Part shown: in pieces, positions 17,374 to 25,455 of the stretch
How positions within the stretch are numbered: the first letter of the stretch is position 1
Layout: each line of letters starts with the position of its first letter
Position numbers and translations under genes: made by a program
Notes under the pieces: generated by a model
The model's input: the letters and a program-made list of their open reading frames with translations, nothing else
What the model was told of the DNA's origin: nothing
Database searches by the model: none
Origin: Andreprevotia sp. IGB-42
GTDB lineage: Bacteria; Pseudomonadota; Gammaproteobacteria; Burkholderiales; Chitinibacteraceae
Direction of reading: 5' to 3'
DNA length: 64,000 nucleotides
Assembly: GCF_009848685.1 (NCBI RefSeq)
Contig: NZ_WXTX01000015.1
Coordinates: forward strand, 18,666 to 82,665

Positions 17374-18003
17374 TCAGCCCTGCGCGGCTTTTTCAATGAA
17401 ACGGTCTATCCGTGCCAGCAAGGCCTGGAATGAAGACACGGTTTGCACGAAAGCCAGATGACCATTGATCGAGTGCTTTTCGACGGTGAAGTCGATCTGC
17501 AGCAGCAGCACCACGTCTTCTTCCGACTGCCTTGCGGCGTGGCTTTCGATGATGTCGCCGCACAAACCCGATTGCAGCACCGGCAGCGAAATCGAAAACT
17601 GCCCTTCCAGCAGATTGGTCACGGTGCCGATACACGCGTTGAGGATGATATTGCCGATCTCGGTCAGCGCTTCCCGTTCCAGCTCGGTTACCAGTTCGAG
17701 CTGCTGCGGGCTGCCCAGCATCAGGCGCACCAGGTCCATGCTGCGCGCCTGCGGCAGGATCAGGATGGCATCGGCGTGGAATTCGCCATCCAGCGTCTGC
17801 GTGATGCTGTAAACGCGCTGTTCCGGCCCGCCCAGCAAGCTGGACGCTTCGCTGCGCGGCACCATGCGGATCTGCGGAATGCTCAGCAATACTTCTTCGT
17901 TGACGATATTGCTCATCGCCTTGGCGGCCCGCCCCATGGCGATGTTGAACACCTCCGCCAGGGTTTCCCTTTGTAGATCGCTCAGTTGGTATCCCACGAT
18001 CAC
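17374..18003 (-). CDS. cheC: CheC-type chemotaxis phosphatase
   Basis: The 209-residue protein has the pseudo-duplicated phosphatase helices of the CheC/CheX/FliY family: ETLAEVFNIAMGRAAKAMS near residue 15 and REALTEIGNIILNACIG near residue 110. Each keeps the E-x-x-N catalytic pair. CheC dephosphorylates CheY-type receivers. Its stop side is 3 nt from the kinase start and its start overlaps the stop of the second receiver gene by 4 nt (18000-18003), pointing to that receiver as substrate. No CheD, its usual partner, is in the operon, and neither is CheZ, so this protein is the only visible off-switch. Confidence 0.85.
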   Translation of the reverse strand: MIVGYQLSDLQRETLAEVFNIAMGRAAKAMSNIVNEEVLLSIPQIRMVPRSEASSLLGGPEQRVYSITQTLDGEFHADAILILPQARSMDLVRLMLGSPQQLELVTELEREALTEIGNIILNACIGTVTNLLEGQFSISLPVLQSGLCGDIIESHAARQSEEDVVLLLQIDFTVEKHSINGHLAFVQTVSSFQALLARIDRFIEKAAQG

Positions 18004-18371
18004 AGCCCGGCCAGGATTTTGCGGATGCCTGCTTCGTTGATGGGTTTGTCCACCATGGCAACGAACAGGATGCCCAGCGATTGCACGCGCTGGCGCATGC
18101 TGTCCTGGATATTGGCGGTGACAATGGCAATGCGCGCTTGTGGATGGGCTTCGTGCAGCTTCACCGCTGCCTCCAGCCCGTCCATTTCCGGCATGTTCAG
18201 GTCCAGCGTGATCAGGTCCGGCGCGGCTTCAGCCGCACGCGCCAGTGCCTCGCTGCCATTGGCCGCCTCCACCACCGTCCAGTCCGGCTGCTGGCTCAAC
18301 AACTGGTTTTTCACCATCATGCGCGAAACCGAGCTGTCGTCGACGATCAGTACACGTAGCTTGTCGCTCAT
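18000..18371 (-). CDS. Single-domain response regulator (CheY-like)
   Basis: The 123-residue protein is a lone receiver domain. It starts MSDKLRVLIVDDSSVSRMM with the acidic pocket D-D, has the phospho-acceptor Asp in DLITLDLNMPEMDG, and the switch Thr/Lys near VTAN and VDKP. It carries no output domain, so it acts by binding a partner. The start at 18371 follows an AAGGAAG site. It overlaps the CheC-type gene by 4 nt and follows the STAS gene after 47 nt. With the separate CheY at 21156 the operon encodes two free receivers, a hint of a split between motor output and a phosphate sink or second output. Confidence 0.93.
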   Translation of the reverse strand: MSDKLRVLIVDDSSVSRMMVKNQLLSQQPDWTVVEAANGSEALARAAEAAPDLITLDLNMPEMDGLEAAVKLHEAHPQARIAIVTANIQDSMRQRVQSLGILFVAMVDKPINEAGIRKILAGL

Positions 18372-18418
18372 CTTGCTTCCTTTTGTTATCGCCTTGTTAT
18401 TGCCTTGGTATGGGCTTG

Positions 18419-18676
18419 TCATGGTTGCTGCCGTGCTGCCAGCAAGGGCTGCAGCCAGGCATGAATGAACGGGTCTTCTGCATCTGCCACCACCGCAGGT
18501 GCAAATTGCAGCAACAGCTGCAGTACAGCGGCGTGCAGATGCCGCACCGCGCGCAGATCGAGCACCACGCCGGCATGCTGCAGCGCAGCCAGCAATGCTT
18601 CCACGTCGTTGATGCCGCTGTTGCCCGACAGGGTTACGCGCACCGGTTGTGCCGCAGTATCGATATGTATGGTCAT
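18419..18676 (-). CDS. Small STAS-domain protein
   Basis: The 85-residue product (MTIHIDTAAQPVRVTLSGNS onward) fits a single STAS domain as found in anti-sigma-factor antagonists and MlaB-like proteins: an early Leu-Ser-Gly turn, a central strand GVVLDLRAVRHLHAAVLQLL, and a C-terminal helix. The usual phosphorylated Ser at the start of the second helix is not obvious (the central strand reads R-A-V-R-H-L-H). Its ATG overlaps the cheA stop by 4 nt (18673-18676), so translation is coupled. STAS proteins inside chemosensory operons are known in betaproteobacteria, but their partner is usually undefined. It may be a scaffold or a switch on the local kinase. Confidence 0.75.
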   Translation of the reverse strand: MTIHIDTAAQPVRVTLSGNSGINDVEALLAALQHAGVVLDLRAVRHLHAAVLQLLLQFAPAVVADAEDPFIHAWLQPLLAARQQP

Positions 18677-21159
18677 GCTGCGATCAGCTCCTGCATGTCC
18701 AGCACCAGCACCACCTCGCCGCTGCTGGACAGGGCCGAGCCGCTGTAAACCGGCATCTGTGCCAGCCCCCCTTCCAGCGGACGCACGATGGTATCGACGG
18801 TTTCGCCGATCGCATCGGCCTCCAGCAGGCAACGCCCGCCTGGCAGGTCCAGCGCGATCAGCTCCATGGTATGCCCACGCGGTAGCGATGGCATACCCAA
18901 TAAATCACCCAGCCGCAGCAGCGGCAATACCTCTCCACGCCAGCCCAGCGTTTCCAGCTGTTTGAAGCGGCGGATCTGCCTGCTCTGGCAGCGGGCAATC
19001 TCGCCGATCTGCGCCACCGGCAGCGCAAACCACTGCTGCTGCTGGCGGATATGCAGGATGCGGCTCAGTGCCAGGCTCAGCGGCAAGCGCACCCTGAAGG
19101 TGGTGCCACGCTGCCATTCACTGTGTACCTGCACATCACCGCCGGCATTGCGCACCGCGTTGCGTACCGCATCCAGCCCCACGCCACGGCCGGATATTTC
19201 CGATACGCTGGCAGCGGTACTGAGCCCGGGCTGGAAAATCAGTTGCTGGATATCCAGCGCGCTCATCGTGGCCAGCGCGGCTTCGGTGTGCAGATTGCGC
19301 GCCGCCGCACGTTCCCGCACCTTCGCCACATCGATGCCGTGCCCGTCGTCCGCCACCTGCAGCAGCAACTGGTCGTGAACCACGCTGGCGCTGATCCGCA
19401 CCGAGGCCACCGCCGGCTTGCCCAGTGCGGTGCGCGCCGCCGCCGGCTCCACGCCGTGGTCGAACGCGTTGCGCAGCAGGTGCACCAGCGGATCGTACAG
19501 CGCATCGACGATGCGCTTGTCCGCCACCACGTCTTCGCCTTCCAGCTGCAATTCCACCTGCTTGCCCAGGCTGGAGGCCAGATTGCGCCCCAGCTTGCGC
19601 AGCCGCTGGAACGGCAGCTGCAGCGATACCATGCGCATGCCGCGCATGGTGGCATGCAGCGTTTCAAGATGGCGCGACAACGCCGCAATCTGCGTTTTCA
19701 GCCCGGCATCACGCTCGTCCTGCACATGGCCCAGCAGCATGTTGCGTACGATCAGCAATTCTTCCACCTGTGCCACCGCGTGATCCAGCTGCGCCACCCC
19801 GATACGCAGCATATCAGTGGCTTTGGCCGGCTGCTGCAACGCGTCCTCAATGCTGGCCAGCGGCGTGGCCGGCGCCTGTTCACCCAGCAGTTGGCGGATG
19901 GCGTCCACCAGCTGTTGCCGGGCGGCTGGTGCATCGGCCTGCCAGTTGGCCAGCACCGGCAACGGTTGATTCAGGCGCTGCGCGCACAGCAAGGCCACGC
20001 GCTGCACCGATTGCAGCGCACTGGGTGCGCCATCGGCCAGCAGGATATTCAGTTGCTGCTGCAATACGGTACGGATGGCGGGTGGGATGGCAGGCGGCCC
20101 GGCCGGCAGCGTGGCTGCAGCACCATCGGTGGCGGCATCCGCCCCGGCAACGCCATGCTGCAGCGCCTGCAATACCGGCAGTATCCAGCGGCTGGCGTTA
20201 GCGGCCAGCAGGCTTTTCAGCCACGGCAGCGCATTGATCAGCTGTGGCTCCAGCACGGGGGTATCCAGCAGTGGCTCCAGCAACGCGCGCAACAAGGGGG
20301 TATGCGTTGCCGCATCCGCCTGCTGCAAGCCTTCGATCAACACTGCCAGCGCCTGGCTGGGCACGGTAGGCCCGGCTGGCAGTGCCAGCTGTGCCAGTGT
20401 CACCCCCCCCAGCTGCACACCGCTGGCATCCGCCAGCACCTGCTGCACACCGGCCTGCGGCGCAGTGCTGAGCAACCAGATATCCAGCTGGCACTCGAAA
20501 GGATCGAACGCTTCCTGCAGTGGTTCCACCTGTGGCTGCCGGGCGATATGCAGGCCGGCAAGGCCGGGCAGCTCCCGCACGAAAAACAGCGGGTCTTCGC
20601 CGGAGAAAAAGCAGCCTTTGCCGGGCCGGTAATGAATGGCCAGCACCTCATCCTGCTGCTGTGCCAGCGCGGCATCGAACGCGGCCAGCCGCTGTGCATC
20701 CGGCATCTGCGCCAGCCATGTGGCCGGCTGCGTGGCCGGCGCATCGGCGGCGGGCTGGTCACGTCGCATCGCGCCTTCCGGCAGCAGCATTTCGATATTG
20801 CCGGCCAGCAGCTGCGCCTGTTCTGCCGCGCTGTCCGGCATTACCTCGTGGCTGGCCACGTATTCCACCCAGTTGCCGATCACATCGAACGATTGTTGCA
20901 ACTCGCCGGCAATCGCAGCACTGAAGTTCACTTCGCCATCGCGCAGCATCGCCAGCAGCGTTTCCGCAGCATGCGACAGCGCCAGCATGGGCTGGAAATC
21001 GAACAGCGAGCAATTGCCCTTGATGGTGTGCACCGCACGGAACAACTGGTTGAACAGGTCCGGCGTGGTTTCATCCCTTGCCAGCCGCTCCAGGTCGGCA
21101 TCGATTCCCGCCAGCATCTCGCGGGATTCAACGATGAACTCGGTCAGCAGCGGGCTCAC
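18673..21159 (-). CDS. cheA: Chemotaxis histidine kinase CheA
   Basis: The 828-residue kinase has an N-terminal Hpt domain (phospho-His44 in LFRAVHTIKGNCSLFDF), a long Ala/Gln/Pro-rich central region (about 130-440), and a dimerisation segment from about 448. The HATPase core contains LLRNAFDHGVEPAAAR, VADDGHGIDVAKV and GRGVGLDAVRNAV, and a CheW-like domain follows from about 690. The central 300 residues carry no clear second Hpt or P2 fold; a tandem of weak Hpt-like or FimL-like repeats is possible. It phosphorylates CheY and CheB in the operon. Starts overlap CheY by 4 nt. Being longer than enteric CheA (654 residues), it resembles the kinases of alternative-function and pilus-type systems. 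Confidence 0.95.
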   Translation of the reverse strand: MSPLLTEFIVESREMLAGIDADLERLARDETTPDLFNQLFRAVHTIKGNCSLFDFQPMLALSHAAETLLAMLRDGEVNFSAAIAGELQQSFDVIGNWVEYVASHEVMPDSAAEQAQLLAGNIEMLLPEGAMRRDQPAADAPATQPATWLAQMPDAQRLAAFDAALAQQQDEVLAIHYRPGKGCFFSGEDPLFFVRELPGLAGLHIARQPQVEPLQEAFDPFECQLDIWLLSTAPQAGVQQVLADASGVQLGGVTLAQLALPAGPTVPSQALAVLIEGLQQADAATHTPLLRALLEPLLDTPVLEPQLINALPWLKSLLAANASRWILPVLQALQHGVAGADAATDGAAATLPAGPPAIPPAIRTVLQQQLNILLADGAPSALQSVQRVALLCAQRLNQPLPVLANWQADAPAARQQLVDAIRQLLGEQAPATPLASIEDALQQPAKATDMLRIGVAQLDHAVAQVEELLIVRNMLLGHVQDERDAGLKTQIAALSRHLETLHATMRGMRMVSLQLPFQRLRKLGRNLASSLGKQVELQLEGEDVVADKRIVDALYDPLVHLLRNAFDHGVEPAAARTALGKPAVASVRISASVVHDQLLLQVADDGHGIDVAKVRERAAARNLHTEAALATMSALDIQQLIFQPGLSTAASVSEISGRGVGLDAVRNAVRNAGGDVQVHSEWQRGTTFRVRLPLSLALSRILHIRQQQQWFALPVAQIGEIARCQSRQIRRFKQLETLGWRGEVLPLLRLGDLLGMPSLPRGHTMELIALDLPGGRCLLEADAIGETVDTIVRPLEGGLAQMPVYSGSALSSSGEVVLVLDMQELIAA

Positions 21160-21527
21160 GCTTGCCCGCCTGTCAGCAGATCGGCATACATGCTCAGTGC
21201 TTCCGGTGCCACCGGCTTGAGCAGGCAGAGGTTGGCGCCGTGCTCGGCTGCCTGGCGCTCGTGACGGGCCAGTGCCTCGGTGGTGATGATGATCACCGGC
21301 GTGGCGGCCAGTGCTGGCTCCGCACGCAGTGCGGCCAGCAGCGAATAACCATCCATGCGCGGCATGTTGACGTCGGCCAGCACCAGGTCGGGGGCGTGCA
21401 GCAGCGCCTTTTCCAGCCCTTCCAGCCCGTTGGCCGCATCGGTCACCCGGTAGCCGGCAGCCTCCAGCACCTGGCGATGGTAATGCCTGACCGTAGCGGC
21501 ATCATCGACGATCAGCACGTGTTTCAT
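21156..21527 (-). CDS. cheY: Chemotaxis response regulator CheY
   Basis: The 123-residue single receiver domain starts MKHVLIVDDAATVRHYHRQV, with phospho-acceptor Asp in DLVLADVNMPRMDGYSLL, Thr in ITTEA, and Lys in LLKPVAPEAL. All five receiver signature residues appear present. It sits between cheR and cheA with 4-nt overlaps on both sides, the usual spot for the receiver that carries the CheA signal to its target. It is a different protein from the second receiver at 18000, sharing only fold-level similarity by eye. Confidence 0.93.
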   Translation of the reverse strand: MKHVLIVDDAATVRHYHRQVLEAAGYRVTDAANGLEGLEKALLHAPDLVLADVNMPRMDGYSLLAALRAEPALAATPVIIITTEALARHERQAAEHGANLCLLKPVAPEALSMYADLLTGGQA

Positions 21528-22375
21528 GCGTTCAGCCCTTTCTGGTAGACGATGGCATCCGGAAACTTGCGGACATTGAACAGCGACGAGATCCGGCTCA
21601 TCGATTCGGAATGCCCCAGGCAGATGAAACCACCGGGGTTGAGGCTGTCGAACAGGTTGGCCGCGGCAAGCCGCCGCGACACATCGTCAAAATAGATCAG
21701 CAAATTGCGGCAGAACACCACGTCGATGGCGCCGATGGCCGCCACCTGCGCGGCATCGACGATATTCACGTGCGAGAACGCCACGCAATCGCGCACGTCG
21801 GCATCCAGCCGGTACCGCTCTTCACCGAACGGTTCAAAATAACGCTGGCGCAATGCAGCGGGCAATTGCTTGACCGCGCGCTCGCTAAAAATGCCTTCGC
21901 GCGCTGCAGCCAGTGCCTGCGTGTCAATATCGGAAGCCAGCAATTCCACATCGTGTGTTTCCAGCGCCGGCCAGTGGGTCATCAGGTATAACGCCAGCGA
22001 AAACGGTTCTTCGCCGGATGCGCACGGCATCGACCAGATGCGTATCGGCGCACCGTTCTTGCGGGCCAGCAGTTCCGGCAGCATCGACTGCACCAGGCAA
22101 CGGAACTGGTATTCCTCGCGGAAGAAATACGATTCGTTCACCGTCATGATGTTGATCAGGTGTTCGATCTCGTTGCCGTTGCGCAATTGCATGAAGTAAT
22201 CGCGGAACGAATCGAGGCCCAGCGCGGCAATGCGCTCGATCAGCCGGCGATCGACGAAATAGCGCCGCGACAGATCGAAATCGATGCCGGTCTTGCGATA
22301 GAAGTAATCGCGGAAGCGCTCGAAATCAGCATCGCTGAGCGTGATCTGCGACGCTGGCAGCGTGATATCAGTCAT
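21524..22375 (-). CDS. cheR: Chemoreceptor glutamate methyltransferase CheR
   Basis: The 283-residue protein has the N-terminal CheR helical domain (LSDADFERFRDYFYRKTGID) and the SAM-binding domain with P-C-A-S-G-E-E-P-F-S-L-A and DVVFCRNLLIYFD. The C-terminus GGFICLGHSESMSRISSLF is typical. CheR methylates receptor glutamates for adaptation, and the receptor of this operon at 25452 would be its target. The start MTDITLPA at 22375 overlaps the HEAT-protein stop by 8 nt and gives the usual length; nine more codons upstream are in frame but add nothing conserved. It lacks a C-terminal NWETF-binding extension. Confidence 0.95.
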   Translation of the reverse strand: MTDITLPASQITLSDADFERFRDYFYRKTGIDFDLSRRYFVDRRLIERIAALGLDSFRDYFMQLRNGNEIEHLINIMTVNESYFFREEYQFRCLVQSMLPELLARKNGAPIRIWSMPCASGEEPFSLALYLMTHWPALETHDVELLASDIDTQALAAAREGIFSERAVKQLPAALRQRYFEPFGEERYRLDADVRDCVAFSHVNIVDAAQVAAIGAIDVVFCRNLLIYFDDVSRRLAAANLFDSLNPGGFICLGHSESMSRISSLFNVRKFPDAIVYQKGLNA

Positions 22376-22922
22376 CACCGTCCAGGCGTGCCACGGCAGC
22401 ATCCACCACTGCCGCCATGAACGGCGACTGCGGAAAACGCAGCTTGAGCGTTTTCAGCAGCGGCACATGGCTGCTGCTGCCCACTTCGCTGAGGATTTCC
22501 ACTGCGGTGGCGCATACATTGATCTCGGTTTCATAGCCCAGCAGCCCGGCCAGCCAGTCGCCCAGCGCCGGATCACGGGCGTTTTCCAGGATGCTCAGCG
22601 CGTAGATGCGCAAGTTCACATCCGGATTGTTCAAGAGCCGTGCCGCCGGCAGCGAGGCCACGTCGTCCATGTCGCGCAGCGCATCCAGCAGCTCGTTGCG
22701 CAGCGTGACATCCGCAGCGGGCAACAGGCTGATCAGGTGCTCGGCAATATCAGCGTCGCCAGCGCGGATCAGCGTCAGCAGCATCGCTTCACGCTGTGCG
22801 CGATCGGCGGTGTGCGCCAGTTGCTCGGCCAGCCGGAACAGATCCTGCCCGGCGGGCACAGCCAGCACCGGTGGCAGGCTGGGGCTGCTTGTAGCGGATA
22901 CGGCGGATTTCTTGAGCGGCAA
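22368..22922 (-). CDS. HEAT-repeat-like protein in chemosensory operon
   Basis: The 184-residue protein is built of pairs of short amphipathic helices (LRNELLDALRDMDDVASLPA, NPDVNLRIYALSILENARDP, INVCATAVEILSEVGSSSHV), the pattern of HEAT/PBS-type repeats used for protein contacts. No catalytic motif is visible. I choose a TTG start at 22922, because a CAGGAG site lies 5-10 nt before it and there is no in-frame ATG inside the gap after cheB; the nearest in-frame ATG would reach deep into cheB. HEAT-like proteins of this kind accompany CheB and CheR in several proteobacterial chemosensory operons. It may scaffold the receptor array. Confidence 0.75.
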   Translation of the reverse strand: MPLKKSAVSATSSPSLPPVLAVPAGQDLFRLAEQLAHTADRAQREAMLLTLIRAGDADIAEHLISLLPAADVTLRNELLDALRDMDDVASLPAARLLNNPDVNLRIYALSILENARDPALGDWLAGLLGYETEINVCATAVEILSEVGSSSHVPLLKTLKLRFPQSPFMAAVVDAAVARLDGDD

Positions 22923-22926
22923 TGGC

Positions 22927-23982
22927 TTACTCCTGCAAGGTAAGGGGTTGCGGCAGATGGCCGCTGAGCGCAACCAGCGCATCGGCAATCGCCCATGCGG
23001 GCAGCACGTGGGTGGCGCCGCCCAGCTCAATCAGCGCGCGCGGCATGCCGTACACCACCGCACTCTCTTCAGCCTCGGCAATGGTGGTGCCCCCCAGCTG
23101 GAACAAGCGGTGCATGGCGCTGGCGCCATCGTCGCCCATCCCGGTCAGCATCACGCCGACCAGTTGCTTGGCAGGCACATGTTGCAGCGCGCTTTCCACC
23201 AGCATCTGCACCGAAGGGTGCCAGCGGTATTGATCCGATTCCGGCTGCGGCTGCAGCACCAGGCCGCTGGCTCGGCGCAGCAGCTGCAGATCGGCACCGC
23301 CGCGCGCCACGTAAACCGTGCCGGCCCGGGGTGCCACTGCGCGGCTCACTTCCACCACCGACAGCGCGCACAGTTGATCCAGCCGCTGCGCAAACGGGGC
23401 GGTGAAGTACGCAGGCATATGCTGTGCCACCACCACCGGGTAGGGAAAATCCGCCGGCAATGCCGACAGCAGTCCTTCCAGCGTGCGCGGCCCGCCGGTG
23501 GATACGCCGATCAGCACCAGGCGCTCATGCGCATGCGCCGGCCGCAAGATCGGGTCCACACGCGGCAGCCTGGCCTGCCAGCTGGTGATTACATGCGCTG
23601 CGGCAGCCAGCCGCACCTTGGCAACGATCTCCGCCCCCAGCTGTGCGGCATCGAGCTTGCCATCAGCCGGTTTGAGGATGTAATCGACCGCACCCAGTGC
23701 CAGCGCCTGCAGGCTTGCCGCAGTACCCTTGGCAGTCAGTGCGGAGAACATCACCACCGGGCATGGCCGTTCCACCATGATGTGGCTGAGCACGGTCAGG
23801 CCGTCGGTATCGGGCATCTCGATATCCAGGCAAACCACGTCCGGCGCAAATTGATGCAGCGCGCGGCGGGTTTCCTCGCCGTTGCTCGCGCATTGCACCT
23901 CGAAATCGTCCTGTGCCCGGAACAGGTCATTCAGGTAATGGCGTATCGTTGCCGAATCATCGGCCACCAGCAGCCGGATCAT
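22927..23982 (-). CDS. cheB: Protein-glutamate methylesterase CheB
   Basis: The 351-residue protein joins an N-terminal receiver (IRLLVADDSATIRHYL, phospho-Asp in VVCLDIEMPDTDGLTVL, Lys in ILKPADG) to the methylesterase domain. The catalytic triad is visible as Ser in LIGVSTGGPRTL, His in VVAQHMPAYF and Asp in MLTGMGDDGASAM. It removes methyl groups from the receptor and so works against CheR. It follows the triple CheW gene after a 24-nt gap and its stop is 4 nt from the TTG start of the HEAT gene. Full length. Confidence 0.95.
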   Translation of the reverse strand: MIRLLVADDSATIRHYLNDLFRAQDDFEVQCASNGEETRRALHQFAPDVVCLDIEMPDTDGLTVLSHIMVERPCPVVMFSALTAKGTAASLQALALGAVDYILKPADGKLDAAQLGAEIVAKVRLAAAAHVITSWQARLPRVDPILRPAHAHERLVLIGVSTGGPRTLEGLLSALPADFPYPVVVAQHMPAYFTAPFAQRLDQLCALSVVEVSRAVAPRAGTVYVARGGADLQLLRRASGLVLQPQPESDQYRWHPSVQMLVESALQHVPAKQLVGVMLTGMGDDGASAMHRLFQLGGTTIAEAEESAVVYGMPRALIELGGATHVLPAWAIADALVALSGHLPQPLTLQE

Positions 23983-24006
23983 TGCGGCATCCTGCCGGCG
24001 GCATGC

Positions 24007-25455
24007 TTATTCATCATTTGCACCATCGGCCGCACCTGTCTCACGGGCAGGCGCAATGCGGGCATACAGCCCGGCAGGGTCCAGCTCCGCCAACAGGCGG
24101 CCATCCGCTTTCTGCACCACGTAAGGGATGATGCTTTCCTGCTCGGCAGACAGCGCGGGGGCGCTGCTGCGCTCGCCCGGGTAAACCGGCTCTATGCCGT
24201 CCACGCGATCGACCAGCAGGCCATGCAATACGCCATCCAGCGTCAACAGCACGATGCGTTGCCCGATGCCGGGCGTGGCGGCAGGCAATGCCAGCACCTT
24301 GCGCAAATCCACCACCCCCACGGTCTTGCCACGCCAGTGCAGAATGCCCGCCACCTGCGCTGGCAACTGCGGCACTGCGCCAAAGTCTGCGGGTACCCGT
24401 AGCAGGGTCACCACCGCCGCCAGCGGCAGCAGCATGGACTGCGCATCGACCTGGATCAGCAGTGCTTCGAAATCGGGTGTGGCTTGCATGGTTGGCTCTT
24501 CGTTGGCGGATGGCGCGGGCTGGTCGCCGTCTGCTGCAGTTGGCGATGCCAGCCCGGCGGTATCGATGCCGCCCAGATCCAGCAGTGCCACGGTGCGCTC
24601 CCGCGCGGCGTCGTGCCAGATGCCGGCCAGGTCCTGCAGCGCATGGCGCGCAGCCAGCACCGGCGGCACCGGCTGGATGGCGCTGTCATCCAGCAGCACC
24701 ATGTCGTGCAGCCGGTCGACCGGCAGCCCGATCAAGCGGCCCGCCTGCAACGCCAGCACCAGCAAAAAACGTTGTGTCGCCGTGCCTGCAGCACGCTGCC
24801 ATTGCGCGCCCACATCCAGCACCGCTACCTGGCCGGCCGGCAGCGTAGCTAAGCCCAGCCAGCCAGCCGTATCTGCAGGCTGCAACTGATCTGGCATCAA
24901 GGTAGCCTGCTGCAGGCTGGCCAGCGGCAAGCCGTATTCTTCGTCGCCAATGGCAAAGGTAATGAATGGTTGCCCGCGCTGCGCTGCTTCAGCGGCCTGT
25001 TCCGGCCGTGTAGCACTGGCGGTTTCCTGCACTGGCTGGCGCTGCCAGCTGCCCAGCAGATGCCGGCAATGCGCATCGAGCAAGGCCGCGATATCCGGCT
25101 CCGTCACGCCATCGGGTCGGGTTGCATGCTGCACCAGCACTTCGTCCACCAGCAGGCCCAGGCGCGCCGGGTTGCCCAGCATCAGCACCCGGTTGATGGC
25201 CGATGGCGGGCTGGCCGCATGCCCGCACAACACGGACAGCGCCAGCACCGGGCATACCCGGCTGCGGTGGTTCACGAGGCCCAGCACTGCGGCGGGTGCC
25301 AGCGGCATGGGCACCACCTGCCCGGGCCGCGTGATGGCATCGATGCCATGCAGCGCAAATACGTACTGCGTATCCGCCACCCGGCATACCAGGTAGCCGG
25401 AATCGATGGCGGATGGCTCGGCGCCGACGGGCGCGGGGGCCAGTGCCGTACTCAT
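24007..25455 (-). CDS. Protein with three CheW domains
   Basis: The 482-residue protein reads as three consecutive CheW-like SH3-pair domains with no kinase part. Domain 1 is about residues 20-150 (LVCRVADTQYVFALHGIDAI; LGLVNHRSRVCPVLALS). Domain 2 is about 165-315 (FITFAIGDEEYGLPLASLQQ). Domain 3 is about 325-475 (LLIQVDAQSMLLPLAAVVTL; VAGILHWRGKTVGVVDLRKV). Domain 3 keeps the most canonical G-x-x-x-W/R-G-x-x-V-x-V-x-D-L signature; domains 1 and 2 are more diverged. CheW couples receptors to CheA, and a triple copy may bridge several array positions. Its ATG overlaps the receptor stop by 3 nt. No single-domain CheW is in the window. Confidence 0.88.
   Translation of the reverse strand: MSTALAPAPVGAEPSAIDSGYLVCRVADTQYVFALHGIDAITRPGQVVPMPLAPAAVLGLVNHRSRVCPVLALSVLCGHAASPPSAINRVLMLGNPARLGLLVDEVLVQHATRPDGVTEPDIAALLDAHCRHLLGSWQRQPVQETASATRPEQAAEAAQRGQPFITFAIGDEEYGLPLASLQQATLMPDQLQPADTAGWLGLATLPAGQVAVLDVGAQWQRAAGTATQRFLLVLALQAGRLIGLPVDRLHDMVLLDDSAIQPVPPVLAARHALQDLAGIWHDAARERTVALLDLGGIDTAGLASPTAADGDQPAPSANEEPTMQATPDFEALLIQVDAQSMLLPLAAVVTLLRVPADFGAVPQLPAQVAGILHWRGKTVGVVDLRKVLALPAATPGIGQRIVLLTLDGVLHGLLVDRVDGIEPVYPGERSSAPALSAEQESIIPYVVQKADGRLLAELDPAGLYARIAPARETGAADGANDE

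Noticed and set aside
19051..21264. 737-residue plus-strand frame opposite cheA
   Set aside because: Gln/His/Arg-rich shadow of cheA with no family features.
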